DNA from: Avoscillospira_A sp052117125
GTDB taxonomy: Bacteria > Bacillota > Clostridia > Oscillospirales > Oscillospiraceae
Assembly (NCBI RefSeq): GCF_052117125.1
Contig: NZ_JBQKJT010000001.1
Location: 259,210 to 323,209, forward strand
Length of the DNA stretch: 64,000 nucleotides
Direction of reading: 5' to 3'
Part shown: positions 16,002 to 24,170 of the stretch, one piece after another
Layout: each line of letters opens with the position of its first letter
Position numbering within the stretch: the stretch's first letter is position 1
Program-made: the position numbers and the translations under genes
Notes under the pieces: model-generated
The model's input: only the letters and a program-made list of their open reading frames with translations
Database searches by the model: none
What the model was told of the DNA's origin: nothing

Positions 16002-16762
16002 TTGGGTTCTTCCTTTCTGTCTTTCAGATAGCGATAGGGCATGCTCTTTCGCTCCAGCAGGCTCACGGCGGCCATGAGGGCCAGGGAGACGGCGGAAATG
16101 AGAAAGATCACGGCAAACATTTTGTCAAAGGCAAAGGCGCTTTTGACCCGGGTCATATAGACGCCCAGCCCGGCGAAGCCGCCCAGCCATTCACTGATGA
16201 CTGCGCCCACCACCGAATAGGCGGCGGCAATGCGCAGTCCCGAGAAGAACTGGGGCATGGCCGAGGGGCATTTGAGATAGCGGAAAATCCGGACCCGCCC
16301 GGCCCCCATGGACCGCAGCAGCCCCACGGCGTCCCGGTCCACAGACCGGAAGCCGTCCAGCAGTCCCACGGTGACGGGGAAAAAGGTCACCAGAATGATG
16401 AGGATGACCTTGGGCAGCATCTCATATCCAAACCACAGCACCAGCAGCGGCGCGATGGCCACCGTGGGGATGGTCTGGGACAGAATCAAAATGGGATAGA
16501 CGGCCCGGTACAGGACCTCGAAGGCGTCCATCAGCACGGCAAAGAAAAAGCCGATGGCCACGCCCAGGACCAGACCATACAGCGCTTCCTGCAACGTCAC
16601 CAACGCGTGTTCGGCCAGCAGCGCCCGGTCGCCCCACAGCGCCTGGAACACCTTTACCGGCGACGGCAGCAGATAGGCCGGGACCAGGCCGCTGACGGAG
16701 GCCAGCTGCCAGAGAACCAGCAGCACGGCCACGGCCACCACGGCGGGCAGTTTACTGCGCAT
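15998..16762 (-). CDS. Thiamine-precursor ABC transporter, permease (ThiX-like)
   Basis: 254-residue BPD-type permease with six predicted helices. It starts MRSKLPAVVAVAVLLVLWQL and holds the coupling-helix region FRSVDRDAVGLLRSMGAGRVRIF followed by SGLRIAAAYSVVGAVISEW. The longer upstream frame is only antisense of the neighbouring gene, so the ATG at 16762 is used. It overlaps the upstream thiamine-binding gene by 11 nt and the lipoprotein gene by 4 nt. Confidence 0.88.
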   Translation of the reverse strand: MRSKLPAVVAVAVLLVLWQLASVSGLVPAYLLPSPVKVFQALWGDRALLAEHALVTLQEALYGLVLGVAIGFFFAVLMDAFEVLYRAVYPILILSQTIPTVAIAPLLVLWFGYEMLPKVILIILVTFFPVTVGLLDGFRSVDRDAVGLLRSMGAGRVRIFRYLKCPSAMPQFFSGLRIAAAYSVVGAVISEWLGGFAGLGVYMTRVKSAFAFDKMFAVIFLISAVSLALMAAVSLLERKSMPYRYLKDRKEEPK

Positions 16763-17054
16763 GGTGCTTGGTGACCTTTTTCTCGATGGTGAGGATCTCC
16801 CCCTCCGGCTCGTAGACCACCTTGATGTAGGCCGAGACCTTGGGGGCGCCGGCGCGGATTGCCACATGCTGGCATTCCTTGACGATGTCCATGAGCTGGT
16901 CATAGTCATCGCCCTCGATGGTGGTTTCAAAGGGACCGACGTAGTAGTTGAGGCCCTGGGCCTTGATGTAGTCGATGACCTCGTCGACGATGCGCACCAA
17001 TTCTTCGTCGTTTTCCGCCTTCGGCAGCGTTTGGATGGCGACACTTGCTTTCAT
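16752..17054 (-). CDS. MTH1187/YkoF-like thiamine-binding protein
   Basis: 100-residue cytoplasmic protein of the DUF77/MTH1187 family: MKASVAIQTLPKAENDEELV, YVGPFETTIEGDDYDQLMDIVKECQ and AGAPKVSAYIKVVYEP. Relatives bind thiamine or its precursors and are often found with ThiXYZ-type transporters. First gene of the operon, with ATAGGAGGAACAG upstream of the ATG and the riboswitch terminator about 25 nt before it. Confidence 0.88.
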   Translation of the reverse strand: MKASVAIQTLPKAENDEELVRIVDEVIDYIKAQGLNYYVGPFETTIEGDDYDQLMDIVKECQHVAIRAGAPKVSAYIKVVYEPEGEILTIEKKVTKHHAQ

Positions 17055-17076
17055 ACTTCTGTTCCTCCTATTAACG

Positions 17077-17112
17077 AAAAAAACTGCCCACGCCGGGTAC
17101 AGCGCGGGCAGT
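17077..17112 (-). terminator. Riboswitch-controlled terminator
   Basis: Leftward RNA: CTGCCCGCG pairs with CGTGGGCAG (17084-17111) and a run of seven U follows. It lies between the TPP aptamer and the first thi gene, so TPP binding would favour termination. Confidence 0.88.
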
Positions 17113-17129
17113 AATAGCCAAAAAAGCCG

Positions 17130-17222
17130 TTATGATTCCTACGCCGGCATGACCCGGATCAGGTATATGGGTCACGGCGATTCAGCCGTCTCTCAGCCCG
17201 TTCGCGGGCTCCCCGTTGTCAT
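17130..17222 (-). promoter_or_regulatory. TPP (THI-box) riboswitch aptamer
   Basis: On the minus strand the aptamer shows the conserved elements in order: GGGGAGC, the loop CUGAGA, the hairpin ending ACCUGAUCCGGGUCAU, and the 3' GCGUAGGAA. This is the classic thiamine pyrophosphate riboswitch. It starts next to the predicted transcription start and is followed by a terminator, so control is by transcription termination. Confidence 0.96.
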
Positions 17223-17227
17223 TCGAT

Positions 17228-17256
17228 AGTGTACCGCAGCCGACGCGGTTTGTCAA
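17228..17256 (-). promoter_or_regulatory. Promoter of the thi operon
   Basis: Leftward TTGACA, 17-nt spacer, TACACT. The -35 box overlaps the asparaginase stop codon (17253-17255), so the two units are packed end to end. Confidence 0.8.
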
Positions 17257-18257
17257 GTCTCAATGCAATTCAGCAAATCCTGAGCCACCGGCGTGTTGAA
17301 CTGCCGCCGCAGTTCTTCATCGGGCAGGTCCTGGCCCAGCAGCCACATCAGTTTGGTCACCGCCGCTTCGATGGTCATATCGTGGGCCTGGAGCACGTCA
17401 TAGGCGGCCATGGCCTTGCGGCCCACCTCGTAGACCTCCAGATCGCTGCCCTCCAGCATGGCCTGGGTGGCAACCACCACATGGCAGCCCCGCTCCTTGA
17501 GGGTCTGGAGCTTGTCCAGAAAGTTCCGCTGATGGGCAAAGGGCAGCCCGCCCGCGCCGTAGCTTTCAATGACCAAGGCCCGGTAGTGGTCCCCGATATA
17601 GTCGAGGATGGCCGGGTCCATGCCGGGAATCAGCTTGAGCAGAAACACCTCCGGCAGCAGCTTGTGGTAAAACCGCACCGGTTCCGTATGGTGGAAGGTC
17701 ACATACTGGAAGATACGGCCCTGGTCGATGAGGGCCACCTCCGGATAGTTGATGCTGGAAAAGGCCGCATAGCTTTTGGTTTTCAGCTTTTTGGCCCGGG
17801 TACCCAGGATGGCCCGGCCGGAGAAGACGACGAACACGCCGCCGCACCGCTCCTGGCAGGCGAAGCACAGACTGTCCAGCAGATTTTTCTTGGCGTCGGT
17901 GATGGGGTCCACAAGGGGCTTCTGGGCGCCGGTGAGGACAATGGGCTTGTTGGACTGCTGAATCAGATACGACAGCGCCGCCGACGTATAGGCCATGGTG
18001 TCGGTGCCGTGGGTGATGACAAAACCGTCGTAGTCGTCGTAGTGTTGTTCGATGGTGGCGGCCATGAGCAGCCATTGTTCCGGCTGGACGTTGGTGCTGT
18101 CGATGTTGAGCAGCTGCACCGTGTCAATGGTACAGAAGCTCTGTGCCTCCGGAACGCTTTCGTACAGCTCCCGGGAGGTGATGCCGGGGGCCAGACCGTG
18201 CTCCGTTTGGGTGGAGGCGATGGTGCCGCCGGTGGCGATGAGAAGAACGCGCTTCAA
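17253..18257 (-). CDS. L-asparaginase, type I
   Basis: 334-residue asparaginase converting asparagine to aspartate and ammonia in the cytoplasm (no signal peptide). The two active-site threonine motifs are present: IATGGTIAST (T12 region) and ITHGTDTMAYTSAAL (82 onward). The conserved lysine segment PITDAKKNLLDS follows. The start is TTG at 18257 behind AGGAGTACCGGC; the longer frame upstream belongs to the promoter region and the ABC gene. Monocistronic by the flanking promoters. Confidence 0.92.
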   Translation of the reverse strand: MKRVLLIATGGTIASTQTEHGLAPGITSRELYESVPEAQSFCTIDTVQLLNIDSTNVQPEQWLLMAATIEQHYDDYDGFVITHGTDTMAYTSAALSYLIQQSNKPIVLTGAQKPLVDPITDAKKNLLDSLCFACQERCGGVFVVFSGRAILGTRAKKLKTKSYAAFSSINYPEVALIDQGRIFQYVTFHHTEPVRFYHKLLPEVFLLKLIPGMDPAILDYIGDHYRALVIESYGAGGLPFAHQRNFLDKLQTLKERGCHVVVATQAMLEGSDLEVYEVGRKAMAAYDVLQAHDMTIEAAVTKLMWLLGQDLPDEELRRQFNTPVAQDLLNCIET

Positions 18258-18296
18258 AGCCGGTACTCCTTTCCTGCAACAGGGAATCGTTTTCTT

Positions 18297-18325
18297 ATTA
18301 TACCCAGCTTCCCCCGGTTCGTAAA
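18297..18325 (-). promoter_or_regulatory. Promoter of the asparaginase gene
   Basis: Leftward TTTACG, 17-nt spacer, perfect TATAAT, about 40 nt before the TTG start. Confidence 0.65.
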
Positions 18326-18356
18326 GAAGAAATTGCCCTTGCGGTGTCAAAGGGGA

Positions 18357-18384
18357 TTGCGAATCCTGCCGAAAGGGGTATACT
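18357..18384 (+). promoter_or_regulatory. Promoter of the ABC transporter pair
   Basis: TTGCGA, 16-nt spacer, TATACT, 32 nt before the ATG at 18417. Confidence 0.6.
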
Positions 18385-18416
18385 AGAATCAGGAATTGCC
18401 GACGGGAGGGACGTAT

Positions 18417-19118
18417 ATGCACTACATTTCCTTTGAGAACGTGTGGAAGGAGTACCGCATGGGAGAAGTGGTCATCCGGGCGGTGGACGGTGTGACCTTT
18501 TTCATTGAAAAGGGGGAATTTGCCATCATTGTGGGTCCCTCCGGCGCGGGCAAAACGACGGTGCTCAATATGCTGGGGGGCATGGACACGTGCAGCGGCG
18601 GCGTGCTGGAGGTGGACGGGGTCCGGGTCAGCGGCATGACCACCCGGCAACTGACGGCCTACCGCCGCAATGACATCGGCTTTGTGTTTCAGTTTTACAA
18701 TCTGGTGCAGAATCTGACGGCCCTGGAGAATGTGGAATTGGCGGCCCAGATTTGCCGCCACCCTCTGGACGCGGCCCAGACGCTGGAGCATGTGGGCCTG
18801 GGCCACCGGCTGGGCAATTTCCCGGCCCAGCTGTCCGGCGGCGAGCAGCAGCGGGTCGCCATTGCGCGGGCCTTGGCCAAGAATCCCAAGCTGCTGCTGT
18901 GCGACGAACCCACGGGCGCTTTGGACTATGTGACCGGCAAGGCCATTTTGCAGCTTTTGCAGGACACCTGCCGGAAAAGCGGGATGACCGTGGTGGTCAT
19001 CACCCACAATTCGGCCTTGACGCCCATGGCCGACCGGGTCATCCGCATTAAAAACGGCAAGGTGTCCGACGTGACGGAGAATCCCCACCCCACCCCTGTG
19101 GAGGCGATTGAATGGTGA
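18417..19118 (+). CDS. ABC transporter ATPase, MacB/LolD type
   Basis: 233-residue ATPase: Walker A GPSGAGKTT (40-48), Q-loop VFQFYNLVQNLTALEN, signature LSGGEQQRVAIARAL (from 139) and Walker B LLLCDEPTGALD (about 160-170). These are hallmarks of the MacB/FtsE/LolD group that drives mechanotransmission through FtsX-type permeases. ATG at 18417 with GGGAGGG upstream; a TTG 21 nt earlier is in frame but has no ribosome site. Overlaps the permease gene by 7 nt. Confidence 0.92.
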   Translation: MHYISFENVWKEYRMGEVVIRAVDGVTFFIEKGEFAIIVGPSGAGKTTVLNMLGGMDTCSGGVLEVDGVRVSGMTTRQLTAYRRNDIGFVFQFYNLVQNLTALENVELAAQICRHPLDAAQTLEHVGLGHRLGNFPAQLSGGEQQRVAIARALAKNPKLLLCDEPTGALDYVTGKAILQLLQDTCRKSGMTVVVITHNSALTPMADRVIRIKNGKVSDVTENPHPTPVEAIEW

Positions 19119-22100
19119 TACGACCCAACCGGCTGCGCACCGACGCGTGGCGGGAGATTCGCCATACCTTCTCCCGCTTTCTGTCGCTGATGATACTGTC
19201 GGCCCTGGCGGTGGCCTTTCTGGTGGGTCTGCGGGCCGCGGCCCCCCATATGGAATACACCGCCGACCAATATTACGACGAGACCCACCTGATGGACGGC
19301 TATGTGCTGTCCACCATGGGCCTGACCGACGAGGACCTGGAGGCCCTTTCCGCCGCCCCCGGCGTGGCGCAGGTGGAGGGGGGCTGGAATCTGGACGCCA
19401 TCGCCATTGACAGCGTGGTGACGGTCCGTTCCCTGCCGGAACAGCTGAACCGGCTGACGGTGAAAGAGGGGCGTCTGCCCCGGTCCGAGGACGAGTGCGT
19501 TACAGAGACGCTGCTGCTGGAAAGCCTGGGCCTTTCTGTGGGCGACACCCTGGAACTGACCGCCGCCGAGGACGAGGAGGAAGACCTGTCCTGCTGGACC
19601 TATACGGTGGTGGGAACCGTCACCTCTCCCCTGTACGTTGGCACCGACCGTGGTACCAGCCGTTTGGGCAACGGCGCGGTGGACGGCTTTGTATACGTTC
19701 CGGCGGATAATTTCCAGATGGATGTCTATACAGTGGCCTATTTCACCGGCCAGGGGCTTGCGGAATTGGAAAGCTATTCCGACGATTATGACAACCGGGC
19801 GGAAGCGCTGCTGGACAGTCTGGAACCCCTTTCCGAGGAACGGGCGGCCCTGCGGGACGATGTGGTGCGGCAGGAGGCACAGGAGGAACTGGACGACGCC
19901 CAGCGGGACCTTGACGACGCCCAGGAGGAATTGGACGATGCCAAGGAGAAGCTGGAACAGGCCCGGGCGGAGCTGGACGCAGGCTGGCAGCAGTATTATG
20001 ACGGCCTATCCCAACTGACCACGTCCATCACCGACGGACGGGCCCAGCTGGAGGAAACCGCCGCCACCCTGGTAAACGGGTGGCAGGACTATTACGACGG
20101 TCAGGCCCAATATGAAGCGGCCCTTTCGGACTATGAAGCCCAGGCCGCCCAGCTGGCGGCGGCGGAGCAGGAATTGGAACAGGGACAGGCCCAGTATGAA
20201 GCGGCCCTGGCCCCCTATGCGGGAACGCCCCAATACGCTCTGGTGGAACAGCAGTTAACGCCCCAGAAGGCCCAGCTGGAGGAAACGGCCGCCGTCCTGG
20301 CGGAAGCCCGGCAGCAGTTAGACGCGGGCAAAGCCCAGCTGGACGAGACTGCCGCCACCCTGGCGGAAACCCACGACCAGCTGACGGCGGGACAGTCCCA
20401 GTATGAAGCAGCGTTGGCGGCGCTGAACCGGCAGCAGTTGGCGGGACAAGCCCAGTTGTCCGGTTCCCTGGCAAAGCTGGACGAGGGCGAAACGGCCTAT
20501 GCCCGGTCCCTGGGGCAGTATGCCGCCGCTGTGGCCGAAGCGGAACCGGAGCTAAAGGACGCCCGGCAGGAGTTAGAAGACGGCCAACAGGAGTTAGACG
20601 AGATGGAGCCGTGTGAATGGTACGTCCTGGGCCGGGACGCCAACGCGGGCATTGTGGGCTATTCCCAGGATGCCCAGCGAGTGGCCAATCTGGCGGCGGT
20701 GTTCCCGGTGATCTTCTTTGTGGTGGCGGCCCTGGCCTGTCTCACCACCATGACCCGTATGGTGGAGGAACAGCGGGCCCAAATCGGCGCGCTGAAAGCG
20801 CTGGGTTTTTCCCGCATGGCCATTTCCTGGAAGTATTTGGGCTATGCGGCGGCGGCCAGCTGTACCGGCGGCCTGGCGGGGCTGGCCCTGGGGGCCACGT
20901 TGATTCCGGCGGTCATCGCCAACGCCTTTGCCATTATGTATACCATGCCGGAGTTGCAATACAAATCGCTGCCGGTCCTCTATTCCCTGTCGGTGCTGCT
21001 GGCGGTGGTGTGTACCACCGGCGCGTCCCTGTGGGCCTGTTTTGCCACGCTCATGGACACCCCGGCCAATCTGATGCGGCCCCGGGCTCCCAAACCGGGG
21101 CGGCGGGTGTTTTTGGAATACTGTACGCCCCTCTGGCGGCGGCTCAGCTTTACCTGGAAGGTGACCATGCGGAATCTGTTCCGGTATCAGCGGCGGTTCT
21201 GGATGACGGTCCTGGGCATCGGCGGCTGTACAGCGCTGATCGTCACGGGTTTTGGTCTCCACGATTCCATCTTTGCCATTCTGGACAACCAGTATGACGA
21301 GATCTGTGTCTATGACACGTTGGTGGGCATCGACTCCGACCTGTCGCAGGGCCAGCGGAAAAAGATCACGACGTATCTGGACGGCAGCGACGCGGTGGCG
21401 GACTATCTGTTCACGTCCCAGGAATCGCTGGACGTGTCGGCGGGTGGGGTTTCCTATGGAGCCACCCTGTTTGCCGTATCGGATGGCGACGCCTTTTCCC
21501 GGTTTATCCGGCTGCGGGACCGGCAGACCGGCGAATCCCTTGCTTTGTCGGACCAGGGCGTGGTGCTGTCGGAGAAGACGGCGGAGCTGCTGGAAGTGGA
21601 GCCGGGAGACCGCATCATCCTGGACGGAGAAAAACGGGTGGAGGTCACCGTGACGGCCTTGACGGAAAACTATGTGCAGCATTATGTCTACCTGACGGCG
21701 GACCTGTACGAGCAGCTGTTCGGGCAGCCGCCGGAGGAAAACACGATTCTTCTGACCTACGGACCCCAGGTGGATGATGTGGCGTCGGACGATACCACCA
21801 CAGAGCTGATGACCATGGACGGCGTCACGTCGTGTTCGTATATCGCCACCATGCGGGATTTGTTCACGGATAGCATGTCGGCGGTCAACTATGCGGTGGT
21901 CATTATCATTGTGGCGGCGGCGGCGCTGGCCTTTGTGGTGCTGTATAACCTGACGAATATCAATATCACGGAGCGCATCCGGGAGCTGGCGACGTTGAAG
22001 GTGCTGGGGTTCTATGACCGGGAAGTGACGGCGTATGTGTACCGGGAAAACGCGTTTTTGACGCTGTTCGGCATCGGGCTGGGGCTGGTGATGGGCCGGT

Positions 22101-22285
22101 GGCTCCACAGTTGGATGGTGCTGACGGTGGAAATCGATCTGGTCATGTTTGGACGGACCGCGCCGCCGTATGCCTATGGGTTGGCGGCGGTCATGACGGT
22201 GGTGTTCTCTCTGGTGGTCAATCTGGCGGCCCATTATAAGCTGAAGACGGTGGATATGGTGGAAAGTCTGAAATCCGTTGAATAA
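19112..22285 (+). CDS. Large FtsX-type ABC permease with coiled-coil insert
   Basis: 1057 residues. An N-terminal membrane helix (about 23-42) leads to an extracytoplasmic region (about 50-230). A Gln/Ala/Glu/Leu-rich coiled coil with repeated ETAATL and QYEAAL units follows (about 245-500). FtsX core helices are at about 525-545, 570-605 and 625-650; a second extracytoplasmic domain (about 690-890) and three more helices (about 905-1045) complete a duplicated FtsX layout. It pairs with the ATPase just upstream. The substrate is unknown: peptide or lipid export or stress sensing are options. Confidence 0.88.
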   Translation: MVIRPNRLRTDAWREIRHTFSRFLSLMILSALAVAFLVGLRAAAPHMEYTADQYYDETHLMDGYVLSTMGLTDEDLEALSAAPGVAQVEGGWNLDAIAIDSVVTVRSLPEQLNRLTVKEGRLPRSEDECVTETLLLESLGLSVGDTLELTAAEDEEEDLSCWTYTVVGTVTSPLYVGTDRGTSRLGNGAVDGFVYVPADNFQMDVYTVAYFTGQGLAELESYSDDYDNRAEALLDSLEPLSEERAALRDDVVRQEAQEELDDAQRDLDDAQEELDDAKEKLEQARAELDAGWQQYYDGLSQLTTSITDGRAQLEETAATLVNGWQDYYDGQAQYEAALSDYEAQAAQLAAAEQELEQGQAQYEAALAPYAGTPQYALVEQQLTPQKAQLEETAAVLAEARQQLDAGKAQLDETAATLAETHDQLTAGQSQYEAALAALNRQQLAGQAQLSGSLAKLDEGETAYARSLGQYAAAVAEAEPELKDARQELEDGQQELDEMEPCEWYVLGRDANAGIVGYSQDAQRVANLAAVFPVIFFVVAALACLTTMTRMVEEQRAQIGALKALGFSRMAISWKYLGYAAAASCTGGLAGLALGATLIPAVIANAFAIMYTMPELQYKSLPVLYSLSVLLAVVCTTGASLWACFATLMDTPANLMRPRAPKPGRRVFLEYCTPLWRRLSFTWKVTMRNLFRYQRRFWMTVLGIGGCTALIVTGFGLHDSIFAILDNQYDEICVYDTLVGIDSDLSQGQRKKITTYLDGSDAVADYLFTSQESLDVSAGGVSYGATLFAVSDGDAFSRFIRLRDRQTGESLALSDQGVVLSEKTAELLEVEPGDRIILDGEKRVEVTVTALTENYVQHYVYLTADLYEQLFGQPPEENTILLTYGPQVDDVASDDTTTELMTMDGVTSCSYIATMRDLFTDSMSAVNYAVVIIIVAAAALAFVVLYNLTNINITERIRELATLKVLGFYDREVTAYVYRENAFLTLFGIGLGLVMGRWLHSWMVLTVEIDLVMFGRTAPPYAYGLAAVMTVVFSLVVNLAAHYKLKTVDMVESLKSVE

Positions 22286-22308
22286 CCCCCAATCTACGCA
22301 CCAAACAA

Positions 22309-22912
22309 TAAAAGTTTTACTCGATTTTTTTCAAAAAATCGCGGAGTCCAGAGGCAGAGCCGCTGGTCGCCCCGCGCACGGGGCGAAACACCCGCTGGCC
22401 GCAGCCAGCGAAACACCCGCGCCGCGCACGGCGCGAAATCCCCCAGCGTCCCAAAGCGCCCGTCGCAACGGGCGCAATTCCCGGGGCGTCAGCCCCAAAG
22501 CCGCCGTCCCCACCCCTCACGGGGTGGTGGGCGGCGGCTTTTCCGTTTCCCCCGTATTCCATTTCGTGTGGGGTTCCTATCACCGTATGCACCCTGTCGG
22601 GGACAAACTGCTCCTTGTGGTCTGTGGGGTGGGTACGTCATCGGACACGGTGCGACATAAGGCCGCCGTCCGCCACCCGCTGACGGGGTGGGGACGGCGG
22701 CCTTCGGCTTTGCCGGGAGTGGCGCCATCTGCGGATGGCGCTATGGACGATTGGGTATTTCGCCCGCTGCGGCGGGCGGGTGTTTCGCCCGTTGCGACGG
22801 GCGGGTATTTCGCGCCGTGCGCGGCGCGGGAGTTTCGCCCCGTGCGCGGGGCGACCAAAGGCTCTGCCTTTGGAAACCGCGATTTTTTGAAAAAAATCGA
22901 GTAAAACTTTTA
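22309..22912. repeat. Composite inverted hairpin repeat, copy 1
   Basis: 604 bp between the convergent permease and bcp genes. Both ends carry the same 36-nt inverted sequence (22309-22344 and 22877-22912), itself containing an A/T hairpin (CGATTTTTT / AAAAAATCG). Inside are arrays of 18-nt hairpins with 7-nt arms and a CGCA loop (left: 22368, 22393, 22418, 22457) or TGCG loop (right: 22761, 22786, 22811, 22836, exactly 25 nt apart). A longer variant is at 22722. Two long GCCGCCGTCC-type hairpins (22498-22543, 22660-22704) flank a unique core. No believable gene. Confidence 0.9.
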
Positions 22913-22931
22913 ATTTGGGGTGCGTTGGGCG

Positions 22932-23396
22932 TTACTGCTTACTACGCAGGTACTCCAGAATCTCCGCCGCATTGGTATCCGGCTTCACCTTGGGCATGAC
23001 CTTCTCAATCACACCATTCCCATCAATGACAAAGGTGGACCGGACCACGCCCATGGACACCTTTCCATAATTCTTCTTTTCCTGCCACACGCCGAACCCC
23101 TCAATGGCCTGCCGCTCCGGGTCCGACAGCAGGATAAACGGCAAATTATATTTCTCCGCAAACTTCACATGGGAGGCCACGGAATCCTTACTGATTCCGA
23201 TCACCACCACGTCCAGCGCCTTGAATTCCTCATAGGCCCCCGCAAAGGCGCAGGCCTGACGGGTGCAGCCGGGGGTATTATCCCGGGGATAGAAATAGAG
23301 CACCACCGTTTTCCCCGCGAAATCCGACAGGGAGACGGCATTGCCGTCCTTATCGCTGAGGGTAAAGTTCGGCGCTTTCATACCGACTTCCAGCAT
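22932..23396 (-). CDS. bcp: Thiol peroxidase of the Bcp/PrxQ family
   Basis: 154-residue peroxiredoxin that reduces hydrogen and organic peroxides using thioredoxin. Peroxidatic cysteine C44 and resolving C49 occur in the motif NTPGCTRQACAF, the atypical two-cysteine Bcp pattern. Length and start (MLEVGMKAPNFTLSDKDG) are normal. Only 3 nt separate it from yaaA upstream; both are oxidative-stress genes. Confidence 0.95.
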   Translation of the reverse strand: MLEVGMKAPNFTLSDKDGNAVSLSDFAGKTVVLYFYPRDNTPGCTRQACAFAGAYEEFKALDVVVIGISKDSVASHVKFAEKYNLPFILLSDPERQAIEGFGVWQEKKNYGKVSMGVVRSTFVIDGNGVIEKVMPKVKPDTNAAEILEYLRSKQ

Positions 23397-23399
23397 CGT

Positions 23400-24149
23400 T
23401 TATGTTCCTCCTTGCACAAATACGTCATTGTTTTTGGTCGAGCGGTCCGGGTCATAGACAAAGCCCAGCCCGTCAAACCGCCGCAGCTGTTCCACGTCGG
23501 TCACCCGGTTTTGGGCCATCCAACGGACCATCTCTCCCCTGGCCATCTTGCACAGGGTCCCCTGCTCCACGGCCTTGCCGTTTTTCAGCACGGCAAAGGT
23601 ACAGCGGTGGACCGTCACCGCCGGCGGCAGATGGGGCGTCACTGCCCGGCTGTACTCCTTGGACGCTAAATCCACCACCGTGTCCGTCTCCCGGGCCACG
23701 GTCCGGGCCAGCGTGTCGCTCCAGAAGCCGTAAAGGTCCTTGGCGCCGTCCACGGACAGTACCGCCTGCATCTCCAGCCGGTAGGGCGTCACGCCGTCAA
23801 AGGGCCGCACCATCCCGTAAAAGCCCGACAGAATCCGCAGATACTCCTGTAAATAGTCCAGCTCTGCATCCTCCAGCACGCCGGGGGCCAGATACCGATA
23901 GGCGATGCCCTCGTAGGACAGCACCGCCGGCGTCAGTCCCCGCCGCAGGTCCATATGGGCCAGCCGTTCCACGTTTTGGGCGGCAATGGCCTCATTGCAC
24001 TTCCACAGCGTCCGCAGCTGCTCCGGCGTCCTGGACCGGAGCACATCCAGCAGCCGTTCCGTCCGGTCCAGAAAGTCCGGCAGCCCCATGGGGGCCAGGG
24101 TGTCCGTGTCCACCCGCATTTTCTTGGCCGGAGCCAGTAAAATCCGCAT
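23400..24149 (-). CDS. yaaA: Peroxide stress protein YaaA
   Basis: 249-residue YaaA/DUF328 protein: MRILLAPAKKMRVDTD start, then NEAIAAQNVERL, PAVLSYEGIAYRYL, LRILSGFYGMVRPFDGVTPYRLEM and DLASKEYSRAV. In E. coli YaaA limits free iron and DNA damage during peroxide stress and has DNA-binding activity. The pairing with bcp fits that role. The gene ends beside bcp and follows mreB after 21 nt. Confidence 0.93.
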   Translation of the reverse strand: MRILLAPAKKMRVDTDTLAPMGLPDFLDRTERLLDVLRSRTPEQLRTLWKCNEAIAAQNVERLAHMDLRRGLTPAVLSYEGIAYRYLAPGVLEDAELDYLQEYLRILSGFYGMVRPFDGVTPYRLEMQAVLSVDGAKDLYGFWSDTLARTVARETDTVVDLASKEYSRAVTPHLPPAVTVHRCTFAVLKNGKAVEQGTLCKMARGEMVRWMAQNRVTDVEQLRRFDGLGFVYDPDRSTKNNDVFVQGGT

Positions 24150-24170
24150 ACCTGTCTCCTGTCCCCGCCG

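Noticed and set aside
22361..22853. CRISPR array
   Set aside because: The unit is a hairpin with variable arms and a fixed loop; the 7-nt spacers are near constant. CRISPR has constant repeats and unique spacers of about 30 nt, and no cas genes are present.
22278..22904. Long open frames through composite repeat copy 1 on both strands (for example 208 and 92 codons)
   Set aside because: They consist of translated hairpin modules (repeats such as PVATGE and AHGAK), have no ribosome sites and exist in several frames; they come from GC-rich repeats.
22300..22920. Insertion sequence with a transposase
   Set aside because: Inverted ends are present, but no transposase-like frame and no clear target duplication were seen.
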